64,000 bases of DNA from Salinicoccus hispanicus (GCF_009831115.1 NZ_WUUK01000001.1:310001-374000), one strand, 5' to 3'; shown: positions 32,804 to 42,538, numbered from the stretch's first letter. Numbers and translations are program-made. Notes: generated by a model not told the origin, from the letters alone.

Positions 32804-34080
32804 TCGCAATACTCATCATCTCACTATTGATTCTATTCCTTCTCGGGGTACCAGTGGCAATATCACTTGGTCTCTCATCCGCTCTGGCACTTTTCATAGC
32901 TGGCGACATGCCTTTGGCGACAGTTGCACAGAGAAGCTTCGTTGCGCTCGATTCATTTCCACTCATGGCGATTCCGCTGTTTATCCTTGCTGGGGTCATC
33001 ATGGAGTACGGTGGTATTTCACAGAAGCTCATCAACCTAGCCAATGCACTGACCGGTCATGTTACCGGCGGGCTGGCGATCGTAACAGTCATCACGACAC
33101 TATTCTTCGCGGCTATCTCGGGGTCCAGTGTCGCAGCAACCGCAGCGCTTGGATCAATACTTATTCCTGCCATGATCAGACGCGGCTACCATAAGGAATT
33201 CGCCGGTGGTGTACAGGCTGTTTCAGGTACACTCGGCATCATCCTGCCACCAAGTATTCCATTGATACTGTATGGTGTTGCCGCAGGTGCCTCAATTGGA
33301 GATCTATTTGTCGCTTCCATGCTTCCCGGGATCATCATCGGACTTGGCCTTGTTGTTACTGTATTTCTTATAGCCAAAAGAAGAGATTATACTAAGGAAC
33401 GTAAAGCAACCGGAAAAGAACTTCTAAAAGCATTTTGGGAAGCGATTCCAGCCGTCATCATGCCTTTCATTATTCTCGGTGGCATATACAGTGGAATATT
33501 CACCGCGACAGAAGCCGCAGCAGTGGCAGTCGTCTATGCGTTCATCATCAGCGTGTTCGTCTATAAAGGTATCGGCCTGAGTAATATCAGAACTGTACTG
33601 ACCACAGCAACAGAGACGACAGCTTCCATCATGTTCATTCTGGCAACAGCCGGACTGTTCAGCTGGATTCTGACGATTGAAAATGTACCGCAGCAAGTGG
33701 CGCAAAGTATTACATCAGTAACAGACAACACAGCAGTCTTCCTGCTACTGGTTGTTGTACTATTGCTATTCATCGGAATGTTCATGGAGACCAACGCCTC
33801 CATCATCATCCTTGCACCAATCCTTGTACCGATTGCGTCGGAAATCGGCGTCGATCCTGTACACTTTGGTGTAGTCATGATCGTTGCACTGGCACTTGGA
33901 ATGGTGACACCGCCACTCGGTTTGAACTTGTTCATCGTCGGCAGAATCGGCAAGATAAGAATCGATCAGTTGACTCGCGCACTCATTCCATTCTATATTG
34001 CAGTCATCATCGCAATTGCGCTCATCACATTCATTCCTCAGATCGCTCTGGGGCCGGTACAATTCTTTGATACCAAATAA
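32800..34080 (+). CDS. TRAP transporter large permease, DctM type
   Basis: 426 residues, about a dozen membrane segments. Typical DctM features: the N-terminal LGVPVAISLGLSSALALF, the loop SGSSVAATAALGSILIPAMIRRGYHKEFAGGVQAVSGTLGIILPPSIPLILYG, and the repeated motif near the C-terminus, ALGMVTPPLGLNLFIVG. It provides the translocation path and sodium sites. ATGA overlap with dctQ gives translational coupling. Confidence 0.93.
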   Translation: MIAILIISLLILFLLGVPVAISLGLSSALALFIAGDMPLATVAQRSFVALDSFPLMAIPLFILAGVIMEYGGISQKLINLANALTGHVTGGLAIVTVITTLFFAAISGSSVAATAALGSILIPAMIRRGYHKEFAGGVQAVSGTLGIILPPSIPLILYGVAAGASIGDLFVASMLPGIIIGLGLVVTVFLIAKRRDYTKERKATGKELLKAFWEAIPAVIMPFIILGGIYSGIFTATEAAAVAVVYAFIISVFVYKGIGLSNIRTVLTTATETTASIMFILATAGLFSWILTIENVPQQVAQSITSVTDNTAVFLLLVVVLLLFIGMFMETNASIIILAPILVPIASEIGVDPVHFGVVMIVALALGMVTPPLGLNLFIVGRIGKIRIDQLTRALIPFYIAVIIAIALITFIPQIALGPVQFFDTK

Positions 34081-34092
34081 GGAGATGTCATT

Positions 34093-34734
34093 ATGAATAA
34101 AGAAGATCTGCTCCATGACCTTAAAAGAACTGGAGAATTCATGGGAAACAATAAACTCGTGTGGGGGACTGCTGGAAACATCAGCGCAAGGCTCGATGAC
34201 AACCAGTTCTATGTATCCGCGAGCGGCACATACTTGAGTGAAATTACAGAAGAAGAATTTTCACTATGTGACGAAAATGGACTCGTAGAAGGCAAGAAGC
34301 CATCGAAAGAATATATCATGCACCAGGGCATCTATGAAAATAGGCCGGAGATCAATGCGATACTGCATTCCTCACCGTTCTACAGTACGCTGGTCGCCAA
34401 TTCCGATATAGAACTGCCATCGAACTACTTCGTTGAAGCCATGTACTATCTGGAGAGAGTCGTCAGAGTTCCTTACTATCATCCAGGGAGCAAGGAGCTG
34501 GCAGAAGCGGTGAAGGAGAAGTCCAAAGAAGGTAACATCCTGCTGCTTGAGAACCACGGCATCATTGTTTACGATACCAATCTGAAAGAAGCAAGGATGG
34601 CACTCGAAACACTCGAGTATACTTCAAGAATGCATATTACTGCATTGCAGAACGGCATCAATATGCAGGGGCTTTCAGATGATAAGGTCGAAGACTTTCT
34701 TAAGAATTCCGGATACAAGCCGGTGAGAAAATGA
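34093..34734 (+). CDS. class II aldolase / decarboxylase family protein
   Basis: 213 residues. Class II aldolase/adducin fold: WGTAGNISARL phosphate-binding loop, SKEYIMHQGIY with the catalytic Glu nearby, and zinc His in ILHSSPFYSTL and ENHGIIVYD. In four-carbon acid pathways the homolog OtnC/LtnC decarboxylates 3-oxo-tetronate 4-phosphate to dihydroxyacetone phosphate; fuculose-phosphate aldolases share the fold. Its place at the end of the kinase/dehydrogenase/TRAP operon supports the former type of role. AAGGAGAT precedes the ATG, 12 bases after dctM. Confidence 0.85.
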   Translation: MNKEDLLHDLKRTGEFMGNNKLVWGTAGNISARLDDNQFYVSASGTYLSEITEEEFSLCDENGLVEGKKPSKEYIMHQGIYENRPEINAILHSSPFYSTLVANSDIELPSNYFVEAMYYLERVVRVPYYHPGSKELAEAVKEKSKEGNILLLENHGIIVYDTNLKEARMALETLEYTSRMHITALQNGINMQGLSDDKVEDFLKNSGYKPVRK

Positions 34735-34775
34735 CCAGAGTAAAAATTAAGAGTAACAATTAAATAGAAACTTAT

Positions 34776-34815
34776 AAGATGGTAGCTGAAAAATTCAGCT
34801 ACCATCTTTGCTTTT
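34776..34815 (+). terminator. terminator of the sugar-acid operon
   Basis: AAGATGGTAGCTGAA pairs perfectly with TTCAGCTACCATCTT around a 3-base loop, followed by TGCTTTT. Nothing else is recognised up to the comC remnant at 35008. Confidence 0.8.
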
Positions 34816-35007
34816 AGGATTTTGTATGGAATTAAACTTTTCTTTTCTCTATGAAATTGGCGCGTATAAACAAAGAAATGAGAATACGGTTTGCTTTTAT
34901 GCACAGTGTTACTATATCCACCTCAAATTCAACATATTTTCTTTTTTCTGCTTTTTTTACAGTACGGAAACTTGTAGGTAATATTACGATAGTAGAGGAG
35001 GGACGAA

Positions 35008-35488
35008 ATGATTTGGATATTGCTTTTAGGAGGTATATTAGCATCATTTACGTACGTTATGGTATCTGCCAACAATATTGACTTCTTATACAGGAGAAGC
35101 TATTGCGACTCTTGCCACTATACTCTGAAGTGGGTGGAACTCATACCACTTTTTAGTTTTATCTTTCTAAGAGGTAAATGCTCACAATGTGGTGCGAGCA
35201 TTGATAGGGGGGCTTTCATTTGTGAGGTATTGTTAATCTTTCTATATAGTTTACCTTTATTATATGATTTTTCTTTAAAGGACTTCACATTATATTATCT
35301 CGTAATAACGCTTCTCATACCTATTTCAATAAATGATGTAAAAACATATAAAATACCTAATCATATGAACCTTATTTTTCTCTTCACAGGGCTCTATTTA
35401 ACCGAATTATTATACGTAGATTTTATGAAAGACACCATAATAATCCTTATACTACATCTCTTCTATATTCTCTTATCTGATTACATGA
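35008..35488 (+). pseudogene. comC: comC-type prepilin peptidase, 3' part lost at an IS256 element
   Basis: The first 160 residues of an A24 prepilin peptidase remain: a membrane helix, the two zinc-binding pairs YCDSC and KCSQC, and helices up to the first catalytic Asp region INDVKTYKIPN. The second catalytic GxGD block and last helices are missing, because the frame runs into the left inverted repeat of the IS at 35489 (it would end in IS sequence at 35559). Intact ComC processes competence pseudopilins in the membrane. The start has AGGAGGG upstream. No 3' half is found beyond the IS, so sequence was deleted. Confidence 0.85.
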
Positions 35489-35519
35489 GACCGTCAATAA
35501 TTATGTGTAAATGGATAAA
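35489..35519 (+). repeat. left terminal inverted repeat of the IS256-family element
   Basis: Thirty-one bases starting GACCGTCAATAATTATGTGT; 23 of 31 match the reverse complement of 36797-36827. Confidence 0.7.
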
Positions 35520-35548
35520 GTCTTTTCTCGTATGTAATCACCGTGCGC

Positions 35549-36726
35549 CTATTCTTTGAACATCGCCGTCAGTTCTGCCCGTGCCTGGTCGAATCCCAAA
35601 TGGCAACGGGTGGAAAAGCTCTGATTATAGATTTCAAACTGGGAGACCAGGAAACGATCCAATGAATCTTCGATCGGGAACTGCTCTTTGCGCTTACTGC
35701 ATTTCTTCACCTCATTCTTGAATGACTCGATGAGGTTCGTTGAGTAGATGCTTCTCCAAATGAATTTTGGGAAGTCGTAGAAGGTGAAGATATAGGGATT
35801 GGATACCAGCCATTGCGTCACTTTCGGATAAGTCTTTTTCCATTTGTCGACAAAGGCTTGTAGCGCTTTTTCGCCCAATGCCCGGCTCTCTGCGCGGTAT
35901 ACTGACTTGAAGTCGTCACAGATTTCATCCCGATCAGCAACACGCACTTTATGTGAGATGCACGGGAGAGGTGTACACAGCACGCTTGGTACCGGGCGTC
36001 TGGAAAGACCGCAGAGATCCGGTCGGTGATGCCTTTCAAACCGTCAGAAGTGAACAGAAGGATGTCTTCGCCCCCACGCGCTTTGACATCCTGGAGGACC
36101 TCCTCCCAGACAAATGCAGATTCTGTTAGGGCAACGGTATAGGCCAGCACTTCTTTCGATCCATCCTCCCGGATGCCCACAGCGATATAGACGGCTTCTT
36201 TGGATACCGTGTCGCGTTTGAGGGCGATGTAGGTCGCATCCAGATAGATACAAGCATAGCGTGCAGCCAGCGGGCGGTGCTTGAACGCATCCAACTGTTC
36301 ACTCATCGCTTTCATCATATTGGAAACGGTCTGAGGCGTGTAGTGATGACCATTCATCTTCTCAATCAGATCCGAAATCTCCGACATCGTGACGCCTTTT
36401 TGAAACATATGGATGACAAAGGATTCCAACGTATCGTTCGCACGCTTATACGGAGCGACCGTCTGCTGGCTGAATTCGCCATTTCGATCCCGGGGCATCG
36501 ACAGCACCAGATTCCCATATTCCGTATGGAGCGTCCGGGTGTAGGTGCCGTTCCGTGAGTTCCCAGAGTTGAAACCGATACGGTCATATTTTTCGTAATC
36601 CAGGAAAGCAGAGAGTTTTGTTTGAAGGAGCGTATTGACCGCCGTCTCCAGATGCGTATGGAAAACTTCAGAGATGTCTTCTTTTTTTACTAGAGCCTGC
36701 ATGATATCTGTTGTAAACTGAGTCAT
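35549..36726 (-). pseudogene. IS256-family (Mutator-like) transposase, frameshifted
   Basis: Two overlapping frames together give a full transposase of about 390 residues. The N-terminal part contains GTYTRTLHTEYGNLVLSMPRDR and IYLDATYIALKR (first catalytic Asp), through SDGLKGI and YQACCVHLSR. The C-terminal part resumes with ISHKVRVADRDEICDDFKSVY and ends ELTAMFKE. The break is one missing base at about 35959-35963. The DDE enzyme would be non-functional unless frameshifting occurs. AGAGACC lies upstream of the ATG at 36726. Confidence 0.88.
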
Positions 36727-36796
36727 AGGGGAGGTCTCTTTTCTATGAATTCGTTGTGGTTACTTAAATCTACAAGAAAAGGGCTTCCTTTTTCCA

Positions 36797-36827
36797 TTTA
36801 TTCATTTATACAAGATATTTTACGCTC
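36797..36827 (-). repeat. right terminal inverted repeat of the IS256-family element
   Basis: On the minus strand it begins GAGCGTAAAATATCTTGTAT and matches the left repeat in 23 of 31 bases. Confidence 0.7.
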
Positions 36828-36888
36828 TCGGGAGTAGTTAAAAGGTTTAATAATAATAAAATTTTAAAATTATAAAAAAAGACTTTAA

Positions 36889-37044
36889 TTTAACTCCTTT
36901 AAACTTCGCCAGTTGGGGGTACGTGCTCAAAATTCTGGTGGTCAATATTTACATGACTGTTTAGGGATTTCTTGGACACATATGAACAGATATAGAGAAT
37001 TTGAAGATCCATTGTTAAATGAAATGGTTACAGATATGGACTAA
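36889..37044 (+). pseudogene. 3' fragment of an unidentified gene
   Basis: An open frame with no start encodes about 51 residues including LRQLGVRAQNSGGQYLHD and THMNRYREFEDPLLNEM before its stop. The composition is clearly protein-like, but I do not recognise the family. It lies just beyond the IS256 right end and looks like the tail of a gene cut off by rearrangement. Confidence 0.5.
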
Positions 37045-37109
37045 CTTACATTCATTTAATCGTTTATACTAGATATATTGCTATAATATACTCTAAAATG
37101 GGCGATATA

Positions 37110-37376
37110 ATGAGTAAAATATAATTTGATCAAGCTTATAAAGACGTCATAGTCGAATTATACTTAGAAGGAAAAGCTATAAAAGATATTATTGAGGAAT
37201 ATGAAATACCAACATCTTCATTATATAAATGGATATGAGATTATCAAACAGCTAAGAACAGATCATATTTATCATAAGAAGAATCAGCGTATTTTGATAA
37301 CTTGATTGAGAACGTTAAATTAAAGAAAGAAATTGCTATCTTAAAATCAGCATTAAGAACAACGCATATTAAATAG
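37110..37376 (+). pseudogene. IS3/IS150-type orfA remnant with three in-frame stops
   Basis: An 89-codon frame reads as the helix-turn-helix subunit of an IS3-family transposase: FDQAYKDVIVELYLEGKAI, EEYEIPTSSLYKWI and a Leu/Lys-rich end KLKKEIAILKSALR. It contains stops after MSKI (TAA), after KWI (TGA) and after SYLS (TAA). The catalytic orfB is absent. It ends 16 bases before the start of the methyltransferase gene, marking an old mobile-element boundary of the restriction-modification island. Confidence 0.8.
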
Positions 37377-37392
37377 TCTAGTGGAGGAACAT

Positions 37393-39327
37393 ATGTCTAG
37401 TTTATATAAAAATGAATTATTAGAAAAACTAAGAAAGAATTTCCCTGAATTTTTCTCTGATGAGGATAAATTTGATTATAAGAAATTTGAAGACCATCTA
37501 AATGACAATGAAATTGCGACAGATTTAGAAGGCTTCAATTTAAAGTTTTTAGGAAAAGAGTATTCTAAAATTATTACAGATCAGCCACCTAATACAATCA
37601 TAAAACCCGACTTATCTCATAATAAAGAAATTCAAAACAGAGATAGTGAAAATCTATATTTAGTAGGAAATAACTTGGAAGTACTCAAACACCTACGAAG
37701 AAGTTATCATGACAAGGTTGATTTGATATATATCGATCCACCTTATAACACTAAGAAAAAAGATTTCGCATATAATGACAAATTTGAATTTGATCTGGAA
37801 CAACTTAGTGAGTTAGTTGCTGATCAAGAAAAAGCAGAAAAAATCTTTAGGTTAAAAAACAAATCAAGTCATTCTGCATGGCTTACGTTTATGTATCCGA
37901 GATTAAAATTAGCACATTCATTATTAAATGATAATGGAGTTATCATCGTATCAATCGATGATAATGAACAGGCAAATTTAAAGTTAATACTAGATGAAAT
38001 ATTTGGCGAGGATAATTTTCTTGGACAAATTATTCATAAAACAGCAACAGATAATAACCCAGGTCAGTTAAAGGTTGAGCATGAATACTTTACGATTTAT
38101 GCTAAAAATAAAAATGAGCAGGATGACTGGATAGGTGAAAATCTCGCTGCTAAAACTATTAATGAATACTATCAAGTGCTGAAAAAGAAGCATAATGACA
38201 ACATAGCAACTATACAGAAAGAACTTAGGTCTTGGATTAAAAAGAATGAAAAAGATTTGTCTAAATCAACACATTATGACAATGTTGATGAGCGTGGTGT
38301 CTTCCATGATGGAGATGCTCAGAATACTAAATCTGGTGGATATGAATATGATGTTATTCATCCTGTTACCAAAAAAAAAGTAAAGCAACCTACCAATGGT
38401 TATAGATTCCCAAAGAGTACATACAATGAAATGCTTGAGCGTGGTGATATTGTATTTGGCAAAGACGAAACAACATATATCAAGCCGAAGAAACGAATTG
38501 AAGATGCAAAATCGTTACTTAGATCTATCATATATGAGGACGGAAGAAGTTCATCTAAAAGAGTGGACACATTAGTAGGAAAGGATGTATTTCCACATCC
38601 AAAGTCTGATACAGTCTTAAAGTCAATTATTGAACATATTATCAATAAAGATAGCCTAGTATTAGACTTTTTTGCAGGTAGTAGTACAACTGCCGACGCA
38701 GTTCTACAATTAAATTACGAGAAAAATATGAACTTACGATACATTATGGTTCAACTTGCCGAAAAAGTTAAAGAAAAAAGTATGGCATATAAAGCAGGAT
38801 ATAGGACCATAGATGAAATTGGTAAAAAAAGAATCGAAGCCGTCATTGAACTGTTAAAAGAAAATGGCGATTTAGAGATCAATAAATATGGATTTAAGAA
38901 ATATGATTTTGTTGAAAGTGAAAGCATGAAACTGGATAACATTATCGATTTTGACGAGGACTTATTCAAACAAGAAAGTTTCTTGTTTGAGAATATACTA
39001 GACAATTATGGTAATCACGAAAAAGAAGGACAAAATACTATATTGTCTACATGGTTGAATCAAGACGGTTTCGGACTTGGAGTTAATCCAAAATTAGTAG
39101 ACCTAAAAGGCTATGACGCTTATAGATATAAAAATAAATTATATTTAATTAACAATGATTTTAATACACACAATCTAGAAGATATGTTAAATAAAATTGA
39201 TAATAAAGATTTAAATATTAATAGTATTGTCGTTCTATCAGAAAATTTCAGTTTCATCAGCTTAAAAGAATTAGATATAGCTATTAAAGCGAGAGCAGGT
39301 ATTAACATTGAGAGGAGAAGATTTTAA
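37393..39327 (+). CDS. mod: type III restriction-modification methyltransferase (Mod)
   Basis: About 644 residues, beta-class adenine-N6 methyltransferase. DPPY (115-118) is the catalytic motif IV; DFFAGSSTTADAV (from 425) is the S-adenosylmethionine motif I, in the order (IV before I) expected for Mod. The middle region (about 190-400) is the target-recognition part. ATG 37393 has GGAGG 6 bases upstream. res starts immediately after the stop. Mod both modifies one strand of an asymmetric site and gives the complex its specificity. The gene is notably AT-rich compared with the core genes. Confidence 0.92.
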   Translation: MSSLYKNELLEKLRKNFPEFFSDEDKFDYKKFEDHLNDNEIATDLEGFNLKFLGKEYSKIITDQPPNTIIKPDLSHNKEIQNRDSENLYLVGNNLEVLKHLRRSYHDKVDLIYIDPPYNTKKKDFAYNDKFEFDLEQLSELVADQEKAEKIFRLKNKSSHSAWLTFMYPRLKLAHSLLNDNGVIIVSIDDNEQANLKLILDEIFGEDNFLGQIIHKTATDNNPGQLKVEHEYFTIYAKNKNEQDDWIGENLAAKTINEYYQVLKKKHNDNIATIQKELRSWIKKNEKDLSKSTHYDNVDERGVFHDGDAQNTKSGGYEYDVIHPVTKKKVKQPTNGYRFPKSTYNEMLERGDIVFGKDETTYIKPKKRIEDAKSLLRSIIYEDGRSSSKRVDTLVGKDVFPHPKSDTVLKSIIEHIINKDSLVLDFFAGSSTTADAVLQLNYEKNMNLRYIMVQLAEKVKEKSMAYKAGYRTIDEIGKKRIEAVIELLKENGDLEINKYGFKKYDFVESESMKLDNIIDFDEDLFKQESFLFENILDNYGNHEKEGQNTILSTWLNQDGFGLGVNPKLVDLKGYDAYRYKNKLYLINNDFNTHNLEDMLNKIDNKDLNINSIVVLSENFSFISLKELDIAIKARAGINIERRRF

Positions 39328-42294
39328 ATGATAAAATTAACTCAACTCGATTATCAAATAGAAAGTATAAATTCAGTTGTTAATGTTTTTAAAGGAGTAC
39401 CTTTAAAAAGGTGTGAAAATACATCAAACCCTGTTTTTGATTTAAAAGACAAATTTGTTGAGCAGACATTCAAAGAAAATATTTTAGGAATACAAAAAGA
39501 TAATAAGATTATCGATGATAATAGCACAACAACTTTTGAAGACTATCTCGAAATAGATGTGAAGATGGAAACAGGTACAGGTAAGACATATGTTTATTCA
39601 AGATTAATGATGGAATTGAAAAAAGCATATGGTTTTAATAAGTTTATTATAATAGTACCAACAACCCCTATTAAAGAAGGAGTAAAATCTTTTATTGAAT
39701 CCGACGCATTTGAAGAACATTACAAGTCCTTAAATGGAATGGAGAACTATAAAATCGATTTTGCTTCTTTAGAATCTCAGAAATATAGTAAAAGTAATAG
39801 GAAATACCCTCCCGTAGAAGTAAATAGTTTTTCTGACGGAAGTGCCTTCGCTAAAAATACAATTTACAGTCTTTTAATGGGCATGGGTATGTTAAAGACA
39901 GGTAAGTATTCAACTTTAGACAGAGATGATTATGATCAGTTAATGTTAGGAGATACACATAGACCTGTTGAAGCTCTAGCTAATACTAATCCTATAGTAA
40001 TAATTGATGAGCCTCACAAATTTAGTAAAAACAACAAGACGTTTAAATATATAGAAGATAACTTAAATCCTTTAGCAATTATAAGATTTGGAGCAACCTT
40101 TCCATCACATGATGGGAAAAGAGATTATAACAATTTAGTTTATGATTTATCGTCAGTAGAAGCATTTAACAAAGATTTAGTTAAAGGTGTTTCGTTATTC
40201 AATCCAGTCGAAGAAGAATGGGATAATTTAAAGTTTACTTTGATGAAAATAGATAAAAAGAATAAACTAGTAAAGTTTAGAAACGAAAATAATAAGCAGT
40301 TAACAGAATTAAATACTTCAGATTCGCTATCCAAACTAGATTCTAGATTTTCAGGTATTCAAGTTTTAGAGATTAATAAGGTTGATAGTGAAAACTGTAT
40401 AAAATTATCTAATGATAAAGTGTTGTTTTTAAAAGATACTATAATACCAGGAGTATTTTCAGAATCATATCAGGAACTTATGCTTAAAAAAGCTTTGGAT
40501 TTACATTTTGATACTGAAATGAAATATTTTTTAAATGCTGATCCAAGATATAAAGCTCTATCACTATTTTTTATTGATAGTGTGAACTCCTATCGTTTAG
40601 AAGATGATACAGATGGTTATTTGCGTTTGAAGTTTCAATCACTACTTAAAGGTAAAATGAAGAATATAATAAAAGATTTTGAAAATAAATCAGAGATTAC
40701 AGCTAGAGAACTAGAGTACATAGATTTTCTAAATGCTTCTTTAAATGATATTAGAGAAACTAATGGTGGATACTTCTCGAAAGATAATGATACAAATGAC
40801 GAATCAATTAAAGAAGAAGTACACAAAATTTTAAGAGATAAAGAGTCACTTCTTTCATTTAAAGATAAAAATCAAAAATGGAATACAAAACGGTTTATTT
40901 TCTCGAAGTGGACTCTCAGAGAAGGTTGGGATAACCCTAATATATTTACGATTGCGAAATTAAGGTCATCAGGAAGTGATAACTCTAAAATCCAAGAAAT
41001 AGGTAGGGGATTAAGACTACCTGTTGATGAGTTTGGACAAAGAGCTGAACCTAGAAAAGAAACGTTTTACCTAAACTATTTAGTTGACCAAAGTGAAAAT
41101 GGCTTTGTTGAAGAGATATTTGAAGAAATAAATCAAGAAAATACTCATTATAAAAATATTAGAAGTTTAATTGAAAGTGTAGCTAAAAAGCTCAATATCA
41201 GTATTGGTAATTTAGCTGGAAAACTTATGTTAGAAGGTTACATTGATGAGGATTATAATATTTATCCTTCTAAACGGAAAGAATTGTATGAAAAGTATCC
41301 AGATTTTAATGTAGGTGTTAAAGATAACAAGATTGTCAGTGGGAAAGCAAAAAGTATAAAGATAAGACAGAAAAATTTCGATAAAATTAAAGATGTATGG
41401 TTTGAAATAAATAATAATTTTATGATTGATTTAAATGAAATAGATAATGATATTTTATTTGAAGGAATAGAAAGTTCAATCGATAATTCAATGTTCCAGG
41501 AAAAGACTACGCATTTTCAAAATAAAAAATTAATTTTTGAGAATGGCGAAGGGAAAATTGAAAATAGCATTGTTGATAGTTCCTATCATTATGAAAATAA
41601 AATGCCGTACGGTGAATTCTTAAAAGAATGTTCTATAATGACAAATTTACACATAACCTTAGTCCACAAAGCTATATGTAATTATTATAAAAATAATAAT
41701 ATAGAACAAATGGTTTTCTCAAATAGTAGTGTTAATATATTCGTTCAAAATTTTAATGAATGGTTTATAAGGTATTTTGAGGATAAATACAGCTTTAGAA
41801 AACTCGTGAAAAAAGATAAAAAAACCAGTCTTACAGATGAAAACGGGGTAATTATTAATGAAATCAATCAAAATGATATCGGGACTAAGATTGATTCACT
41901 AAGACCTCCTGAACAATATTTATACGAACTTACGACTTATGACAGTGATCTTGAAAGAGATAATATTGTGTATTCTACCTCAAAAGATATTAGTGCTTAT
42001 GCCAAATTACCTAGGCGAAGTATAAGAGTCCCATTATATTTCGGAGGTACCACTAGTCCTGATTTTATATATATGCTGGAATCAGAGGATTCAAGAACTA
42101 ATATAGTTATTGAAAGTAAAGATGTTGAAAATTCTTCTAGTATCAGGGACATTGAAAAAAAGAAAATAACAGCAAGCAAGAAGTACTTCAATTTATTTAG
42201 TGATGACAATGAAATGCATTTTAGTGAACAATACAATACATTAGATATAAACACACTTCTTAAGAATCTTCAAAATAGTAAAAAAAGAGATTAG
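39328..42294 (+). CDS. res: type III restriction endonuclease subunit (Res)
   Basis: 988 residues. Superfamily 2 helicase motifs: Walker A METGTGKT (80-87), DEPH (227-230) as motif II, and QEIGRGLRLP near 557-565 as motif VI. The C-terminal PD-(D/E)xK nuclease is visible as Pro911-Asp912 and Glu929-Ser-Lys931. With Mod it forms the ATP-dependent complex that cuts DNA between two inversely oriented unmethylated sites. All catalytic blocks are intact, so the system looks functional. The start directly abuts mod with GAGAGGAG upstream, and the stop lies within a strong terminator. Confidence 0.92.
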   Translation: MIKLTQLDYQIESINSVVNVFKGVPLKRCENTSNPVFDLKDKFVEQTFKENILGIQKDNKIIDDNSTTTFEDYLEIDVKMETGTGKTYVYSRLMMELKKAYGFNKFIIIVPTTPIKEGVKSFIESDAFEEHYKSLNGMENYKIDFASLESQKYSKSNRKYPPVEVNSFSDGSAFAKNTIYSLLMGMGMLKTGKYSTLDRDDYDQLMLGDTHRPVEALANTNPIVIIDEPHKFSKNNKTFKYIEDNLNPLAIIRFGATFPSHDGKRDYNNLVYDLSSVEAFNKDLVKGVSLFNPVEEEWDNLKFTLMKIDKKNKLVKFRNENNKQLTELNTSDSLSKLDSRFSGIQVLEINKVDSENCIKLSNDKVLFLKDTIIPGVFSESYQELMLKKALDLHFDTEMKYFLNADPRYKALSLFFIDSVNSYRLEDDTDGYLRLKFQSLLKGKMKNIIKDFENKSEITARELEYIDFLNASLNDIRETNGGYFSKDNDTNDESIKEEVHKILRDKESLLSFKDKNQKWNTKRFIFSKWTLREGWDNPNIFTIAKLRSSGSDNSKIQEIGRGLRLPVDEFGQRAEPRKETFYLNYLVDQSENGFVEEIFEEINQENTHYKNIRSLIESVAKKLNISIGNLAGKLMLEGYIDEDYNIYPSKRKELYEKYPDFNVGVKDNKIVSGKAKSIKIRQKNFDKIKDVWFEINNNFMIDLNEIDNDILFEGIESSIDNSMFQEKTTHFQNKKLIFENGEGKIENSIVDSSYHYENKMPYGEFLKECSIMTNLHITLVHKAICNYYKNNNIEQMVFSNSSVNIFVQNFNEWFIRYFEDKYSFRKLVKKDKKTSLTDENGVIINEINQNDIGTKIDSLRPPEQYLYELTTYDSDLERDNIVYSTSKDISAYAKLPRRSIRVPLYFGGTTSPDFIYMLESEDSRTNIVIESKDVENSSSIRDIEKKKITASKKYFNLFSDDNEMHFSEQYNTLDINTLLKNLQNSKKRD

Positions 42295-42319
42295 GTAACT
42301 TATTCCTAATCTCTTTTTT
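42281..42319 (+). terminator. terminator of the mod-res operon
   Basis: AAAAAAGAGATTAGG with CCTAATCTCTTTTTT, a 15-bp stem with T-run; the res stop codon is inside the left arm. Confidence 0.88.
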
Positions 42320-42362
42320 ATTATTACTTTATAAAATTAAGTGTTATCAACTTAACTAACTT

Positions 42363-42527
42363 CAACATTTCCATCCTAGTGGAGACCCATCACCGTCCAG
42401 GGAAGACATAGAAGTGACCAAGAGGCTCCATGATTGCGGTGAGATGATAGGTGTAGATTTTCTTGATCATATAATTATAGGTGCTGGAAAATACATCAGT
42501 TTAAAAGAAATGAACTTTATAAAATAA
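42363..42527 (+). pseudogene. radC: 3' end of radC (JAB-domain DNA repair protein family)
   Basis: About 54 codons read as the C-terminal part of Rad[21 protein letters not shown], then [13 protein letters not shown] and a normal stop at 42527. Intact RadC has HNHPSGD, the JAMM zinc motif; here the first block reads HFHPSGD and everything upstream is gone. With the truncated comC on the other side, this marks the right border of the restriction-modification island. Confidence 0.85.
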
Positions 42528-42538
42528 GGGGGAGTTTT

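Larger units (their letters stand above)
35489..36827. mobile_element. IS256-family insertion sequence, inactive
   Basis: About 1.34 kb, bounded by 31-bp imperfect inverted repeats (35489-35519 and 36797-36827) that resemble IS256 ends. It contains one leftward transposase gene, frameshifted. The 8-9 bases on its two sides do not match, so no target duplication remains, as expected if an adjacent deletion followed insertion. The left side is comC; the right side is unrelated AT-rich sequence. Confidence 0.8.
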
